NCBI GenBank assembly: GCA_965222315.1
Contig: OZ244951.1
Coordinates: 4,340,001-4,404,000 of the forward strand
DNA length: 64,000 nt
Direction of reading: 5' to 3'
From: JACKII01 sp965222315
Lineage (GTDB): Bacteria > Pseudomonadota > Alphaproteobacteria > Bin95
In this document: in pieces, positions 1-8,037 of the stretch
Layout of the letters: every line of letters begins with the position of its first letter
How positions within the stretch are numbered: the first letter of the stretch is position 1
Program-made: the position numbers and the translations under genes
Notes under the pieces: generated by a model
What the model saw: only the letters and a program-made list of their open reading frames with translations
Database searches by the model: none
Told to the model about the DNA's origin: nothing

Positions 1-1
1 A

Positions 2-775
2 ACTCACGAAAAATGGATACTGCCAAATCGCAGAAATAGACACTCTGAAAATGCTCTATTCAAGTTGGTGCCCCAGGTATCCCGAGAAATATGTGGTCGA
101 AAATATTATATCGAATGGTCAAAATACTATTACGGCTCTGAGGCAACGTTAGGAATGCCAGGCATTTCGACCCCTGCATTGAAAGTTTCTCTTCGTTGCC
201 CAAATACTCGCTTTGAAAAATCCAACAGAGATAAGGCTATACGCAAGTTTGCATCATCATCAAAGGATTTCATCTATTTTGATACCATTGAAAAAACTTT
301 CCCCGTTGAGAAAAATATTCTTGTTACCGCGGTTTCTGACGCGATTTCTCGCGAGAGAATTCGATCTTTAATGAAAGTGATTTCTAACGCGATTTCTCGC
401 GAGGAAATTCCATCCGTGGAAGAACATCGCCCAATAAAAAAATTCGAACGGGGAAACATTACTTACATTCACGCATTCTATGAAAACTTCAAAACCAACA
501 TATTCAATGGCCCTTACCCTGATAGCCCTTATCCTTATACGCCTGTTCGGAAAGAATTTTTTGCGATCATTACCCCGAAGGAAAAACAATCAACTGTCCA
601 GTTTATTTATCTTATACACACCGAATATTTTCACTACAGAGGCGTTAAATCAGCGGGCACATTCGAACCTACGACCAGCAAAGGTATAACTGCGGCTCGT
701 CGAGATTTGGCTTTTGAAAAGGCAGTTAGTTTTTTGAACCGAATCTCAAGCTATATTAAGTATTCACCAAAATGA
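2..775 (+). CDS. Hypothetical protein, 5'-truncated by window edge
   Basis: The frame is open from the first bases of the window, so the true start lies upstream; the first possible internal start is a TTG at 65. I do not recognise the family. At least 257 residues are visible. The product is rich in Lys, Tyr and Ser, has no obvious signal peptide or membrane segment, and contains an imperfect 16-residue tandem repeat at DNA positions about 333-428, each unit containing AISRE. The stop codon overlaps the start of the next gene (ATGA at 772-775), so it probably heads an operon with the two small lipoprotein genes. Base composition is clearly more AT-rich than the region beyond 2800, which suggests horizontal acquisition (inference). 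Confidence 0.6.
   Translation, partial: THEKWILPNRRNRHSENALFKLVPQVSREICGRKYYIEWSKYYYGSEATLGMPGISTPALKVSLRCPNTRFEKSNRDKAIRKFASSSKDFIYFDTIEKTFPVEKNILVTAVSDAISRERIRSLMKVISNAISREEIPSVEEHRPIKKFERGNITYIHAFYENFKTNIFNGPYPDSPYPYTPVRKEFFAIITPKEKQSTVQFIYLIHTEYFHYRGVKSAGTFEPTTSKGITAARRDLAFEKAVSFLNRISSYIKYSPK
339..403 (+). repeat. Direct repeat with internal CTCGCGAG palindrome
   Basis: The 17-mer ACGCGATTTCTCGCGAG occurs perfectly at 339-355 and 387-403, 48 bp (16 codons) apart, inside the first ORF. Each copy contains the 8-bp palindrome CTCGCGAG. The phase is codon-exact, so it creates a protein repeat. Confidence 0.8.
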
Positions 776-1023
776 CCGAAGCAAAATTAGATAAATCTAT
801 AAAAGGAAATGCATTCATTCTTGCATGTCTTTTCCTGGCGAGTTGTGGTGGAACCTTCACTCACAGAGGTCAGGCAATATCAAGTGAACAAATTCACCTT
901 GAAAATAGCAGTAACCGCAATCTACAATGCAAAGTAGTCTGCAATCAGACTAATCCAGATGGTAATTGTGGACAATGGTTAACACCTCGGGGAAACGAAT
1001 GCCTAAAATACCTCAGAAAATAG
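772..1023 (+). CDS. Small cysteine-rich putative lipoprotein
   Basis: An 83-residue product of unknown function. After a short charged N-terminus there is a hydrophobic stretch ending in a lipobox-like LASC (about residues 22-25), so it is probably exported and lipidated. The mature part has four further cysteines spaced C-x3-C-x8-C-x10-C-x2-Y. The same spacing occurs in the next gene, so the two are probably tandem paralogues. It overlaps the preceding gene by 4 bp and the following gene by about 25 bp, which suggests translational coupling. The local sequence is AT-rich. No known family is recognised. Confidence 0.6.
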   Translation: MTEAKLDKSIKGNAFILACLFLASCGGTFTHRGQAISSEQIHLENSSNRNLQCKVVCNQTNPDGNCGQWLTPRGNECLKYLRK

Positions 1024-1328
1024 GCCTAATCTCAAGGATCATAGCGTGTATCTTCTTTTTTATTCTACCTACTGCATGCGCCACGAGCACAATCGGAGGC
1101 TCTTACACAAGGTCTGAAATACAAGGGAAAAAATCTGAATATTTGAATGCATACTGTGATGGTCGATGCCTTCAGGTTTCGGAAAAGGGATATTGCAGTA
1201 AGTTTACTGACGACATCTCTAACACTTGCGTAAGGTACTTCACCAATTCAGCAAGAATTGATGGAAATTGCAATCCAACAATAACCCGGAACTACGGGTC
1301 TGTGAATATTAATTGCGTATCTAATTAG
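999..1328 (+). CDS. Small cysteine-rich putative lipoprotein with GNCN tail
   Basis: The ATG at 999 gives 109 residues; an in-frame TTG at 966 is less likely because the hydrophobic segment then lies far from the N-terminus. A hydrophobic run ends in LPTAC, a plausible lipobox. The mature part carries C-x3-C-x8-C-x10-C-x2-Y, identical in spacing to the upstream gene, followed by a second module ending in IDGNCN and GSVNINC. That second module recurs at the C-terminus of the convergent gene at 1321-1785. The stop regions of these two convergent genes overlap by 8 bp. Function unknown. Confidence 0.55.
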   Translation: MPKIPQKIGLISRIIACIFFFILPTACATSTIGGSYTRSEIQGKKSEYLNAYCDGRCLQVSEKGYCSKFTDDISNTCVRYFTNSARIDGNCNPTITRNYGSVNINCVSN

Positions 1329-1785
1329 AACAGTTTGAACTTACTGAGCCAGAGTTATTTGTTATAATATAGTTGCAATTGCCATTTATATCAATATTAT
1401 TCTGATTATTATTACCGATTGGTGGCGAAATGTTCAGAATTTCCTTAAGATCATTCCAAACATACATGCGACATTGTCGATTATCCTTAAATTCTTTGTG
1501 AGCATATTCTTGTGCTACATTTTGCCATTTTATTGTTTGAGCTTCATAAGAGCCATCTGCTCCAGCCTTCCCTAAAAGTCGGGACAAACCACTCAGATGC
1601 GCCTCGACAGCTCCACTGATCGAAGTTTGGCTACGAGATCCCTCTTGGAGAAATTCACCGCATATACGGTCTGCAGTTTCGTATATCGTATCAAGATCTT
1701 TGGCATTAAGAGAATTACCTGCGGCGGTCGCGCTAGCCGAAACCACCAATATTACGACGCTAACGACTGTTTCTTTCCAACACAT
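1321..1785 (-). CDS. Exported protein of unknown function with GNCN tail
   Basis: The ATG at 1785 places a typical signal peptide (Lys-Glu, hydrophobic core, ATAA-G) at the N-terminus; an upstream in-frame ATG at 1836 would add 17 residues before it. The mature protein (about 130 residues) is mostly helical and polar, with Asn-rich sequence near the end and a final INGNCN to GSVSSNC module matching the neighbouring convergent lipoprotein. It is AT-rich like its neighbours. The family is not recognised. Periplasmic or secreted location is inferred from the signal peptide. Confidence 0.55.
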   Translation of the reverse strand: MCWKETVVSVVILVVSASATAAGNSLNAKDLDTIYETADRICGEFLQEGSRSQTSISGAVEAHLSGLSRLLGKAGADGSYEAQTIKWQNVAQEYAHKEFKDNRQCRMYVWNDLKEILNISPPIGNNNQNNIDINGNCNYIITNNSGSVSSNCSN

Positions 1786-1950
1786 CAGCGTTCTCCATTC
1801 TACGGTCGTTTGCGTTATGAACGTTGATGCTACCATTGATCATCGGTTTTATACAAGTGAGTCATAATACAATGGAATTGATGCACTCCTAAGCAAGTGT
1901 CCAAATAGTTTCTTGGTCTCTTTGAGCCAACCTCAAAAGAACAATAGGAT

Positions 1951-1954
1951 CTAG
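1951..1954. repeat. Left target-site duplication CTAG
   Basis: CTAG directly abuts the left inverted repeat and is duplicated at 2801-2804. Confidence 0.85.
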
Positions 1955-2800
1955 GTCATGTTGACAAACTTCTGATCCAAACTCGGACGGCTGCGATTTG
2001 AACGAAGCCGAGATAGCTGTCAGCGGTCTTGTCGTAGCGGGTTGCCAGGCGGCGGGAGCATTTCAGCTTGTTGAAGCAGCGCTCCACTCTGTTTCTGAGC
2101 GCGTAGGTGATGGCATCGACAGAGATAGCCTCTTTCCGGTTGACCTTGCCGGGGATGACGGCAGTGCCACCACGCCGTGTGATCACCGAGCGGATGTGAT
2201 CGCTGTCATAGCCACGGTCGGCAATGAACACCCTGGCTTCAGGCAGGTCCTCATTGACCAGTGCGTCGAAGCCTTTGAAGTCGGAAACTTCGCCGCCGCT
2301 TATCTCCGCCCGGACAGGCAGTCCGTGAGCGTTGGCAATGAGGTGGATCTTGGTCGTGAAGCCACCTTTTGAACGGCCAAAACCTTCTTTCTGAGTCCCC
2401 CTTTTGCGCCGGCTGCCAAGTGATGGGCCCTGATAATGGTGCTGTCGATCATGTGAACCTGACCGGGGCTGGCGCCGCCCTCGTTGAGGGCGTCAAGAAC
2501 CAGTTCCCAAAGACCCGCCAGCGTCCAACGTCGGAACTGCCGATAAACGCTCGACCATTTGCCGAATTCCTCCGGCAGATCGCGCCAGGGTGACCCGGTC
2601 CGCGCGATCCAGAACACCGCATCCAATACAAGGCGATGATCCGAGGCCGGGCGGCCTCCGCGGCCTCGAACGGCTATCAGAAATGGCTCAAAGAACGCCC
2701 ACTCGGCGTCTTCCATCAACAAACGCGCCACGGCAGCCCCCGCAAAAGCTACCTTGAATCAGATCAAAGCCGATTTGGGAATCCAGTTTGTCAACACAAC
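1955..2800 (-). mobile_element. IS5-family (IS427-like) insertion sequence, complete
   Basis: The 846-bp element is bounded by CTAG duplications (1951-1954 and 2801-2804), the usual target for this group. Terminal inverted repeats read GTCATGTTGACAAACT at 1955-1970 and, reverse-complemented, GTTGTGTTGACAAACT at the right end (14 of 16 match). It carries one transposase split over two frames on the minus strand. The right-hand CTAG contains the stop codon of the neighbouring hydrolase gene. Confidence 0.9.
1956..2731 (-). CDS. IS5-family transposase (two frames, probable -1 frameshift)
   Basis: The first frame (2731-2300) begins MARLLMEDAEW and holds the N-terminal half including WRDLPEEFG and the first catalytic Asp in MIDSTIIRAH. 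The second frame contains TTKIHLIANAHG, then FIADRGYDSDHI (second Asp) and the terminal catalytic part RNRVERCFNKLK (Glu), ending at 1956. The reading frames join by a -1 shift near an A4G5 run (minus strand; CCCCCTTTT at 2397-2405 on the plus strand). IS427-group elements commonly use such frameshifting, so this may be a working transposase and not a mutant. Role: DDE-type cut-and-paste transposition. Confidence 0.8.
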
Positions 2801-2804
2801 CTAG
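2801..2804. repeat. Right target-site duplication CTAG
   Basis: CTAG abuts the right end of the IS. On the minus strand its last three bases are the TAG stop of the 2801-4081 hydrolase gene. Confidence 0.85.
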
Positions 2805-4081
2805 ACTTTAAGGAATCGCCCGTACCCAACATCTGTCGGTTCATATCGAGCCAAAATCCTCTCCAACACCGGCAGCAAGTACTCCCGGAACAGCGCCGGG
2901 TTTTCGCTCATGGGGAAGTGGCCCATGCCGCGCATGACTTCGAAATGGGCGGCTCCGGCCAGTTCCGCCACTTCGCGGCCCATCTCCGGCGTCGCGCTCG
3001 GGTCGTACTCGCCGCTTAGCAAATACAACGGACAGGGCGAGTCCTTCAGCCCGTCGGCCAGGCCGTTCCGCAGGTCGCCATCGGTGAAGTAGTACTGAAC
3101 GTCGCCCCAGAAGATGCCCGGCCCGCCCTGCATGTAGTGCCACATGGTCTCCCAGCGCTCGGGCGAGGGAGATTGCGGGGCGATCATCCCGGCCATGCTG
3201 GCGCCCGCGAGCTTGCCGCCGTGGATGTCCGGGCGGTGCAAAGCCATCTCCGGCGCGGGATCGCCGAGGCTACAGTCCTCCGCATAGAGCGCCGACTGCA
3301 AGCCGATGGCCGCCCGGAATTTCGCGCCATGCTGCAAGGCCAGGTGCAGCACCACCCGCCCGCCGATGGAGCAGCCCATGACCACCGGCCGGTCCAGCTT
3401 GAGCGCTTCCACCACCGCCATCACCGTGCCCACATAGCGCTGGGTCGTGAGTTCATAGACCTCCGCCTCAAAGCCCGCGGGCGGGGAGGACTTACCGTGC
3501 CAGGGCAGGTCGAAGGCGATGACCCGGAAATTCTCCGTCACCGCTGGATCATTCAGCAGGTGCCGGAACTGGCGCCCGTCGCTCCCCGCTGTGTGCAGGC
3601 AGAGCAAGGCCGGGCCGATGCCTGCCTCCTCGAAGTAAAGCCGGTGCCGCCTGCCCTCGATATCCAGGTGCAGGTAGCGGCCCACGACCTCCTCAATCCT
3701 GGGCGGCTCGCCGACATCGCCGGGACCAATGTCCTCGTCCGAGAGGTTCGCGAATAGCATTTCCAGCAGCAGCGTGTGCCGGAAGAATGCGTTCATGTCG
3801 CCATGCACCGACAGGTTCTGCGTGCGCCGCATGGTGGTGAGCGTCTGGAAGCCTGGCCTCGGCTCCGGCTTCCGCAATTCCGCCCAAGCCTCCGGGCTCG
3901 CGCTCATGGTGAAGGCCACGCCGCCCGCCGGTTCTCTGTCCGATAGCGTCAACAGGCCACCGGCGAGCGAGGCAAACGTCACCGTCTCCCCGGCCTTGAT
4001 AGCGAACGATAAATTCTCAAAGCCCGCATGCTGACGGATGTTGGCGTTGGCCTGGGCGCGGGCGCGGAGATAGTCGAACAT
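2801..4081 (-). CDS. Alpha/beta hydrolase with N-terminal lipid-carrier-like domain
   Basis: 426 residues. About residues 1-125 form a separate domain that resembles SCP2-like folds (a hydrophobic-ligand binding family; this assignment is tentative). From about 140 on there is an alpha/beta hydrolase: oxyanion region LCLHTAGSDGRQ, nucleophile Ser in GCSIGG, acid in GEYDPSATPEM, and His in GMGHFPMSENP. The substrate is not evident. It lies divergent to the LLM oxidoreductase at 4222 with about 140 bp between, so they could share control. The IS element is inserted exactly at its TAG stop, which survives in the target duplication, so the protein is intact. Confidence 0.8.
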   Translation of the reverse strand: MFDYLRARAQANANIRQHAGFENLSFAIKAGETVTFASLAGGLLTLSDREPAGGVAFTMSASPEAWAELRKPEPRPGFQTLTTMRRTQNLSVHGDMNAFFRHTLLLEMLFANLSDEDIGPGDVGEPPRIEEVVGRYLHLDIEGRRHRLYFEEAGIGPALLCLHTAGSDGRQFRHLLNDPAVTENFRVIAFDLPWHGKSSPPAGFEAEVYELTTQRYVGTVMAVVEALKLDRPVVMGCSIGGRVVLHLALQHGAKFRAAIGLQSALYAEDCSLGDPAPEMALHRPDIHGGKLAGASMAGMIAPQSPSPERWETMWHYMQGGPGIFWGDVQYYFTDGDLRNGLADGLKDSPCPLYLLSGEYDPSATPEMGREVAELAGAAHFEVMRGMGHFPMSENPALFREYLLPVLERILARYEPTDVGYGRFLKV

Positions 4082-4221
4082 GGCGTTTCCTCGGGCTGCT
4101 TCTTTGGGTGCGGCGGCAGGCTAGCCCCTCCCCTGCCCCAGGCCAAGCCGAAGCCCTTGCCCTCCGCCGCGTGCCATGGGAACTTGGCGGCCAACAAACG
4201 CAAACCTCTTGGAGACGCACG

Positions 4222-5262
4222 ATGAAATTAGGGCTGCTGCTGGGCTATTCCGGCTCTGACATGAATGTTGCCATGGAAAAGGTGCACGAGGCAGAAAACC
4301 TCGGCTTCGACTCGGTCTGGACATCGGAAGCCTGGGGCACCGACGCCATGACGCCAGCCTCCTGGGTGCTGGCGCAGACCAAGAGGGTCAAGGTCGGCAC
4401 CGCCATCTGTCAGATGCAGTCGCGCACCCCGGCGCTCGCGGCGATGACCGCCATGACGCTGAACCTGATGAGCGGCGGCCGCTTCATCCTCGGCATCGGC
4501 CCGTCCGGCCCGCAGGTGATCGAGGGCTGGCACGGCGTCCCCTTTGGCAAGCCGCTGCTGCGCACCCGCGAGTATATCGAAATCATCCGCAAGATCCTGG
4601 AGCGCAAGGGGCCGCTGGAGTACGAGGGCGAGCATTACCAGATCCCCTACACCGGCCCCGGCTCCACCGGCCTCGGCAAGCCGCTGCGTTCCATCCTGCA
4701 CGGCGATCCGTCCATGAAGATCTATTCCGCCAGCTTCTCGCCCAAGGGCGTGGAGAATGCGGGCGAGGTCGCCGACGGCATCTTCCCAATCTTCATGAGC
4801 CCGGAGAAATACGACCTGTTCGGCGAGCCACTCTCCAAGGGTTTTGCCAAGGTGCCGGGCAAGTCGCTCCAGAATTTCGACATGATGCCGTTCGTCGAGT
4901 GCGAAATGGGCGACGATCTGGATGCCTGCCGCAAGCCGATCAAGGAGCATATGGGCTTCTATATCGGCGGCATGGGTGCCCGCGATAAGAACTTCTACAA
5001 TGACTATGCCAAGAACCTCGGCTATGAGGCCGCGGCGGTGGAGATCCAGGACAAGTTCCTCGGCCGTGACAGGGAAGGCGCCTATGCCGCCGTGCCGGAT
5101 GCGCTGGTGGACGAAGTGGCACTGGTCGGCCCTAAGGAGCGGATCAAGGAGCGCCTCCAGGATTGGAAGGCCGCCGCGAAGGAGCGCAAGGTCGACAGCA
5201 TGCTGCTCCGCGGCACCACCTCCGTCGAGGCCATGCGCGTCATCGCGGAAGAGGTGTTGTAG
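4222..5262 (+). CDS. LLM-class (luciferase-like, F420-type) oxidoreductase
   Basis: 346 residues from the ATG at 4222, preceded by GGAG at 4211. It starts MKLGLLLGYSG and has the TIM-barrel luciferase-like pattern: LGFDSVWTSEAWGTDA, LMSGGRFILGIGPSGPQV and EGWHGVPFGKP. Family members bind F420 or FMN and oxidise or reduce small organic substrates; the sequence does not say which. It is closely similar in layout to the LLM gene at 6982 and heads a plus-strand run with an SDR, a dehalogenase-like hydrolase and that second LLM gene, spaced by 20-30 bp, which suggests one operon. Confidence 0.85.
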   Translation: MKLGLLLGYSGSDMNVAMEKVHEAENLGFDSVWTSEAWGTDAMTPASWVLAQTKRVKVGTAICQMQSRTPALAAMTAMTLNLMSGGRFILGIGPSGPQVIEGWHGVPFGKPLLRTREYIEIIRKILERKGPLEYEGEHYQIPYTGPGSTGLGKPLRSILHGDPSMKIYSASFSPKGVENAGEVADGIFPIFMSPEKYDLFGEPLSKGFAKVPGKSLQNFDMMPFVECEMGDDLDACRKPIKEHMGFYIGGMGARDKNFYNDYAKNLGYEAAAVEIQDKFLGRDREGAYAAVPDALVDEVALVGPKERIKERLQDWKAAAKERKVDSMLLRGTTSVEAMRVIAEEVL

Positions 5263-5283
5263 AACCAGAAGGGAGCAGCGCGC

Positions 5284-6051
5284 ATGGGACAGCGCCTAGC
5301 CGGGAAAACGGCGGTCATTACCGGGGCCGCCAACGGTATCGGCAAGGCCACCGCCGAGCGCTTTGCCGCCGAAGGCGCACGCCTCGTGCTGGGCGATATC
5401 GAGGCCGAAACGATGGAGGCTTTGGCGGCACGGCTTCGCGCGGACGGTGGCGAGATAGTCACGGTTCTCGGCGACGTGACCGAGGAAGCGCCGGCCAAAG
5501 ACCTGGTCGACAAGGCGGTCGAGGCTTTCGGCAGCGTCGATGTGCTGGTGAACTGCGTCGGCGGCGCGCGCGGCGGCTATGTCTGGGAAATGCCGGTGGA
5601 GACGTGGGACGCGGTCCTGCGGCTCAACCTGCGGAGCATGTTCTTATGTACCAAACATGCCTCCGCCCGGATGATCCAGCAGGGCTCCGGCAGTATCATC
5701 TGCCTGTCATCCGGCGCGAGGGAGGGCACGCCCTGGGCGGCCTATTATGGCGGCAGCGCCCCCTACTCCGTCGCCAAGGCAGGCGTGCATGGCTTTATCC
5801 GTGATGTTGCGATGGAGTTGGCGGAGCGCGGCGTGCGCATCAATGCGGTCGCGCCCGGCCCGATCGATACGGAACGGGTGGGCGTGAACCTTCGCCGGTT
5901 GAATGAGACGGTGGAACTCAGCCCCAACAAGATGACGCCCATGGGGCGGCTCGGCCTGCCGGAAGAGGTGGCGAACGCTATTCTGTTCCTTGCCAGCGAC
6001 GAGTCGACATACACTACCGGCCATACGCTGGCCGTTACGGGCGGGCGTTAG
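5284..6051 (+). CDS. Short-chain dehydrogenase/reductase
   Basis: 255 residues. A Rossmann fold is shown by TGAANGIGKATA near the N-terminus, VDVLVNCVGG in the position of the usual NNAG, catalytic Ser in CLSSGA, YSVAK (Tyr and Lys), and a C-terminal TGHTLAVTGGR typical of the FabG-like classical SDR group. The acidic residue after the second strand (GDIEAE) suggests NAD preference. It sits 21 bp after the LLM gene and 23 bp before the dehalogenase-like hydrolase; probably it oxidises an alcohol or 3-hydroxyacyl intermediate of the same pathway (inference). Confidence 0.85.
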   Translation: MGQRLAGKTAVITGAANGIGKATAERFAAEGARLVLGDIEAETMEALAARLRADGGEIVTVLGDVTEEAPAKDLVDKAVEAFGSVDVLVNCVGGARGGYVWEMPVETWDAVLRLNLRSMFLCTKHASARMIQQGSGSIICLSSGAREGTPWAAYYGGSAPYSVAKAGVHGFIRDVAMELAERGVRINAVAPGPIDTERVGVNLRRLNETVELSPNKMTPMGRLGLPEEVANAILFLASDESTYTTGHTLAVTGGR

Positions 6052-6074
6052 AGGACGCACGAGGAAGCACATAG

Positions 6075-6950
6075 ATGTTGAATGGCTTCTCCGCCCAGCG
6101 CATCGCGATCGGCGAGAACGAGTTGTATGTCCGCACCGGCGGCTCCGGCCCGCCATTGCTGCTGCTGCACGGCTATCCGCAGACCGGCGCCATGTGGCAC
6201 CAGGTGGCGCCTAAGCTGGCCGAGCACTACGCGCTAGTTATTCCGGACCTGCCCGGTTACGGCCAGAGCAAAGGCCCACCCTGCGATTCAGCGTTCGAGG
6301 CCTATTCCAAACGCACGACCGCCCAAACCATGGCCGACCTGATGAGCCATTTGGGCCACGACACGTTCCGCCTGGCCGGACACGACCGCGGCGCGCGGGT
6401 GGCGTTCCGGCTCGCGCTGGACCATGCGGCGCGGGTGGAGAAGTTCGCGGCGCTCGACATCGTTCCGACGCTCGACCAATGGGCGAAGATGAACGCCGAC
6501 CGGGCTTTGAGCGGCTATCACTGGCAGTTCCTGGCGGTGCCCGCACCGGTGCCGGAGAAGATGATCGGCAGCGATCCGGACATGTACCTGGAGCATCTGC
6601 TGCGCCGCTGGGCCGGGAACTTCGATGCGCTGACCCAGGGTTCGCTCGACGACTACCGGGAGGCGTTCCGCAAGCCGGCGGTCATCCACGCCACCTGCAA
6701 CGACTACCGCGCCGGCGCCAGCATCGACCGCGTCCACGACCAGGCAAGCCGCGATGCGGACGAGAAAATCGCTTGCCCGGTGCATGTGATCTGGGGCCGG
6801 GGTTACCTCTCCAACCGGGCAGGCTCGCCCTTGCCGGTCTGGCAGCAATGGGCGGACGATGTCGGCGAAACGGGCCTCGACTGCGGCCACTTCGTGGCGG
6901 AAGAGTTGCCCGGCGAATGCGCCCGCGCCATGCTGGTTTTTTTCGAATAG
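6075..6950 (+). CDS. Haloacetate dehalogenase-like alpha/beta hydrolase
   Basis: 291 residues. The nucleophile elbow is GHDRGAR, with Asp in place of Ser, as in haloacetate (fluoroacetate) dehalogenases and epoxide hydrolases. Other features match characterised fluoroacetate dehalogenases: two Arg in DRGARVAFR, Asp in ALDIVPT, the His-Trp pair in GYHWQF that contributes to the halide pocket, Tyr in NDYRAG, and catalytic His in CGHFVAEE. Expected reaction: hydrolytic removal of halide from a 2-haloacid via an aspartyl ester. Context is an operon with LLM oxidoreductases and an SDR. The wider epoxide-hydrolase family remains a possible alternative. Confidence 0.75.
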   Translation: MLNGFSAQRIAIGENELYVRTGGSGPPLLLLHGYPQTGAMWHQVAPKLAEHYALVIPDLPGYGQSKGPPCDSAFEAYSKRTTAQTMADLMSHLGHDTFRLAGHDRGARVAFRLALDHAARVEKFAALDIVPTLDQWAKMNADRALSGYHWQFLAVPAPVPEKMIGSDPDMYLEHLLRRWAGNFDALTQGSLDDYREAFRKPAVIHATCNDYRAGASIDRVHDQASRDADEKIACPVHVIWGRGYLSNRAGSPLPVWQQWADDVGETGLDCGHFVAEELPGECARAMLVFFE

Positions 6951-6981
6951 CTCTACCCAATAGAAATCAGGAACGCCCCCA

Positions 6982-8037
6982 ATGAAACTCGGTCTTTCCA
7001 TCGGTTATTCCGGCGCGCAAATGGACCTGCCGGTCGAGCGCGTGCAGATGGCGGAACGGCTCGGCTACGACTCGGTCTGGACGGCGGAGGCCTATGGCTC
7101 CGACGCCGTCACGCCCCTCGCCTACCTCGCCGCCAAGACGGAGCGCATCCGCCTCGGCACCGGTATCATGCAGTTGGCAGCGCGCACGCCCGCCAATGCC
7201 GCGATGAGCGCCGGCACGGTGGACGCTATGGCTGGCGGCGGGCGCTTCATCATGGGCCTCGGCGTCAGCGGCCCGCAGATCGTGGAGGGCTGGTACGGCC
7301 AGCCCTGGGGCCGCCCCTACTGGCGGATCAAGGACTATGTCGAAATCTGCCGCAAGATCTGGGCGCGGGAGGAAGGCCTGACTCATGAGGGCAAGGAAAT
7401 CAGCCTGCCCTACCAGGGCGAGGGCGCCTTGGGCATCGGCAAGCCGCTGAAATCCATCCTTCACATGAACCCCAACATTCCGATCTTCATCGGGTCCGGC
7501 AAGGAAGCCTCTGTACGCCTGACGGGCGAGGTTGCCGACGGCTGGCTGCCGTTGGGATTCGTCCCCGGCTCGCTGGACGAATACAAGCCCTGGCTGGAAC
7601 AGGGCTTCGAGCGTGCCCGCAAGAAGGGCGTGGACAAGGGTTGGCACAATTTTGAAATCCACTCCGGCGTCTTTGTCGATGTGGACTCCGATGTGAAAGC
7701 CGCCATCGACCGCCTGCGCCCGCGGGAGGCGCTCTATGTCGGCGGCATGGGCCACCGGGACAAGAACTTCCACAACGACATGATGCACCGCCGCGGCTTC
7801 GGCGAGGCTGCTGACCGCATCCAGGAACTCTACCTGGCCGGCCGGAAGGCGGAGGCAGAGGCCGCCGTGCCGGAAGAGTATATCGACCTGAAATCGCTCA
7901 TGGGCCCACCCGCCCGCATCAAGGAGCGCTACAAAGCGTGGGAGGATTGTGGCGCCACATCGCTGACCGTCCGTTCCGCCCAGGAAGAAGCGATCCACGT
8001 GATGGCGGAGGCGGCAAGACTGAACCAGCCACGATAG
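6982..8037 (+). CDS. LLM-class (luciferase-like, F420-type) oxidoreductase
   Basis: 351 residues. It begins MKLGLSIGYSGAQMD and shares block-by-block motifs with the protein at 4222: LGYDSVWTAEAYGSDA, GGRFIMGLGVSGPQ, EGWYGQPWGRP, and YVGGMGHRDKNF versus YIGGMGARDKNF. The two are probably duplicates that diverged to act on related substrates. Cofactor (F420 or FMN) and substrate cannot be read from sequence. It lies 31 bp after the dehalogenase-like gene and is probably the last gene of the operon. Confidence 0.85.
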   Translation: MKLGLSIGYSGAQMDLPVERVQMAERLGYDSVWTAEAYGSDAVTPLAYLAAKTERIRLGTGIMQLAARTPANAAMSAGTVDAMAGGGRFIMGLGVSGPQIVEGWYGQPWGRPYWRIKDYVEICRKIWAREEGLTHEGKEISLPYQGEGALGIGKPLKSILHMNPNIPIFIGSGKEASVRLTGEVADGWLPLGFVPGSLDEYKPWLEQGFERARKKGVDKGWHNFEIHSGVFVDVDSDVKAAIDRLRPREALYVGGMGHRDKNFHNDMMHRRGFGEAADRIQELYLAGRKAEAEAAVPEEYIDLKSLMGPPARIKERYKAWEDCGATSLTVRSAQEEAIHVMAEAARLNQPR

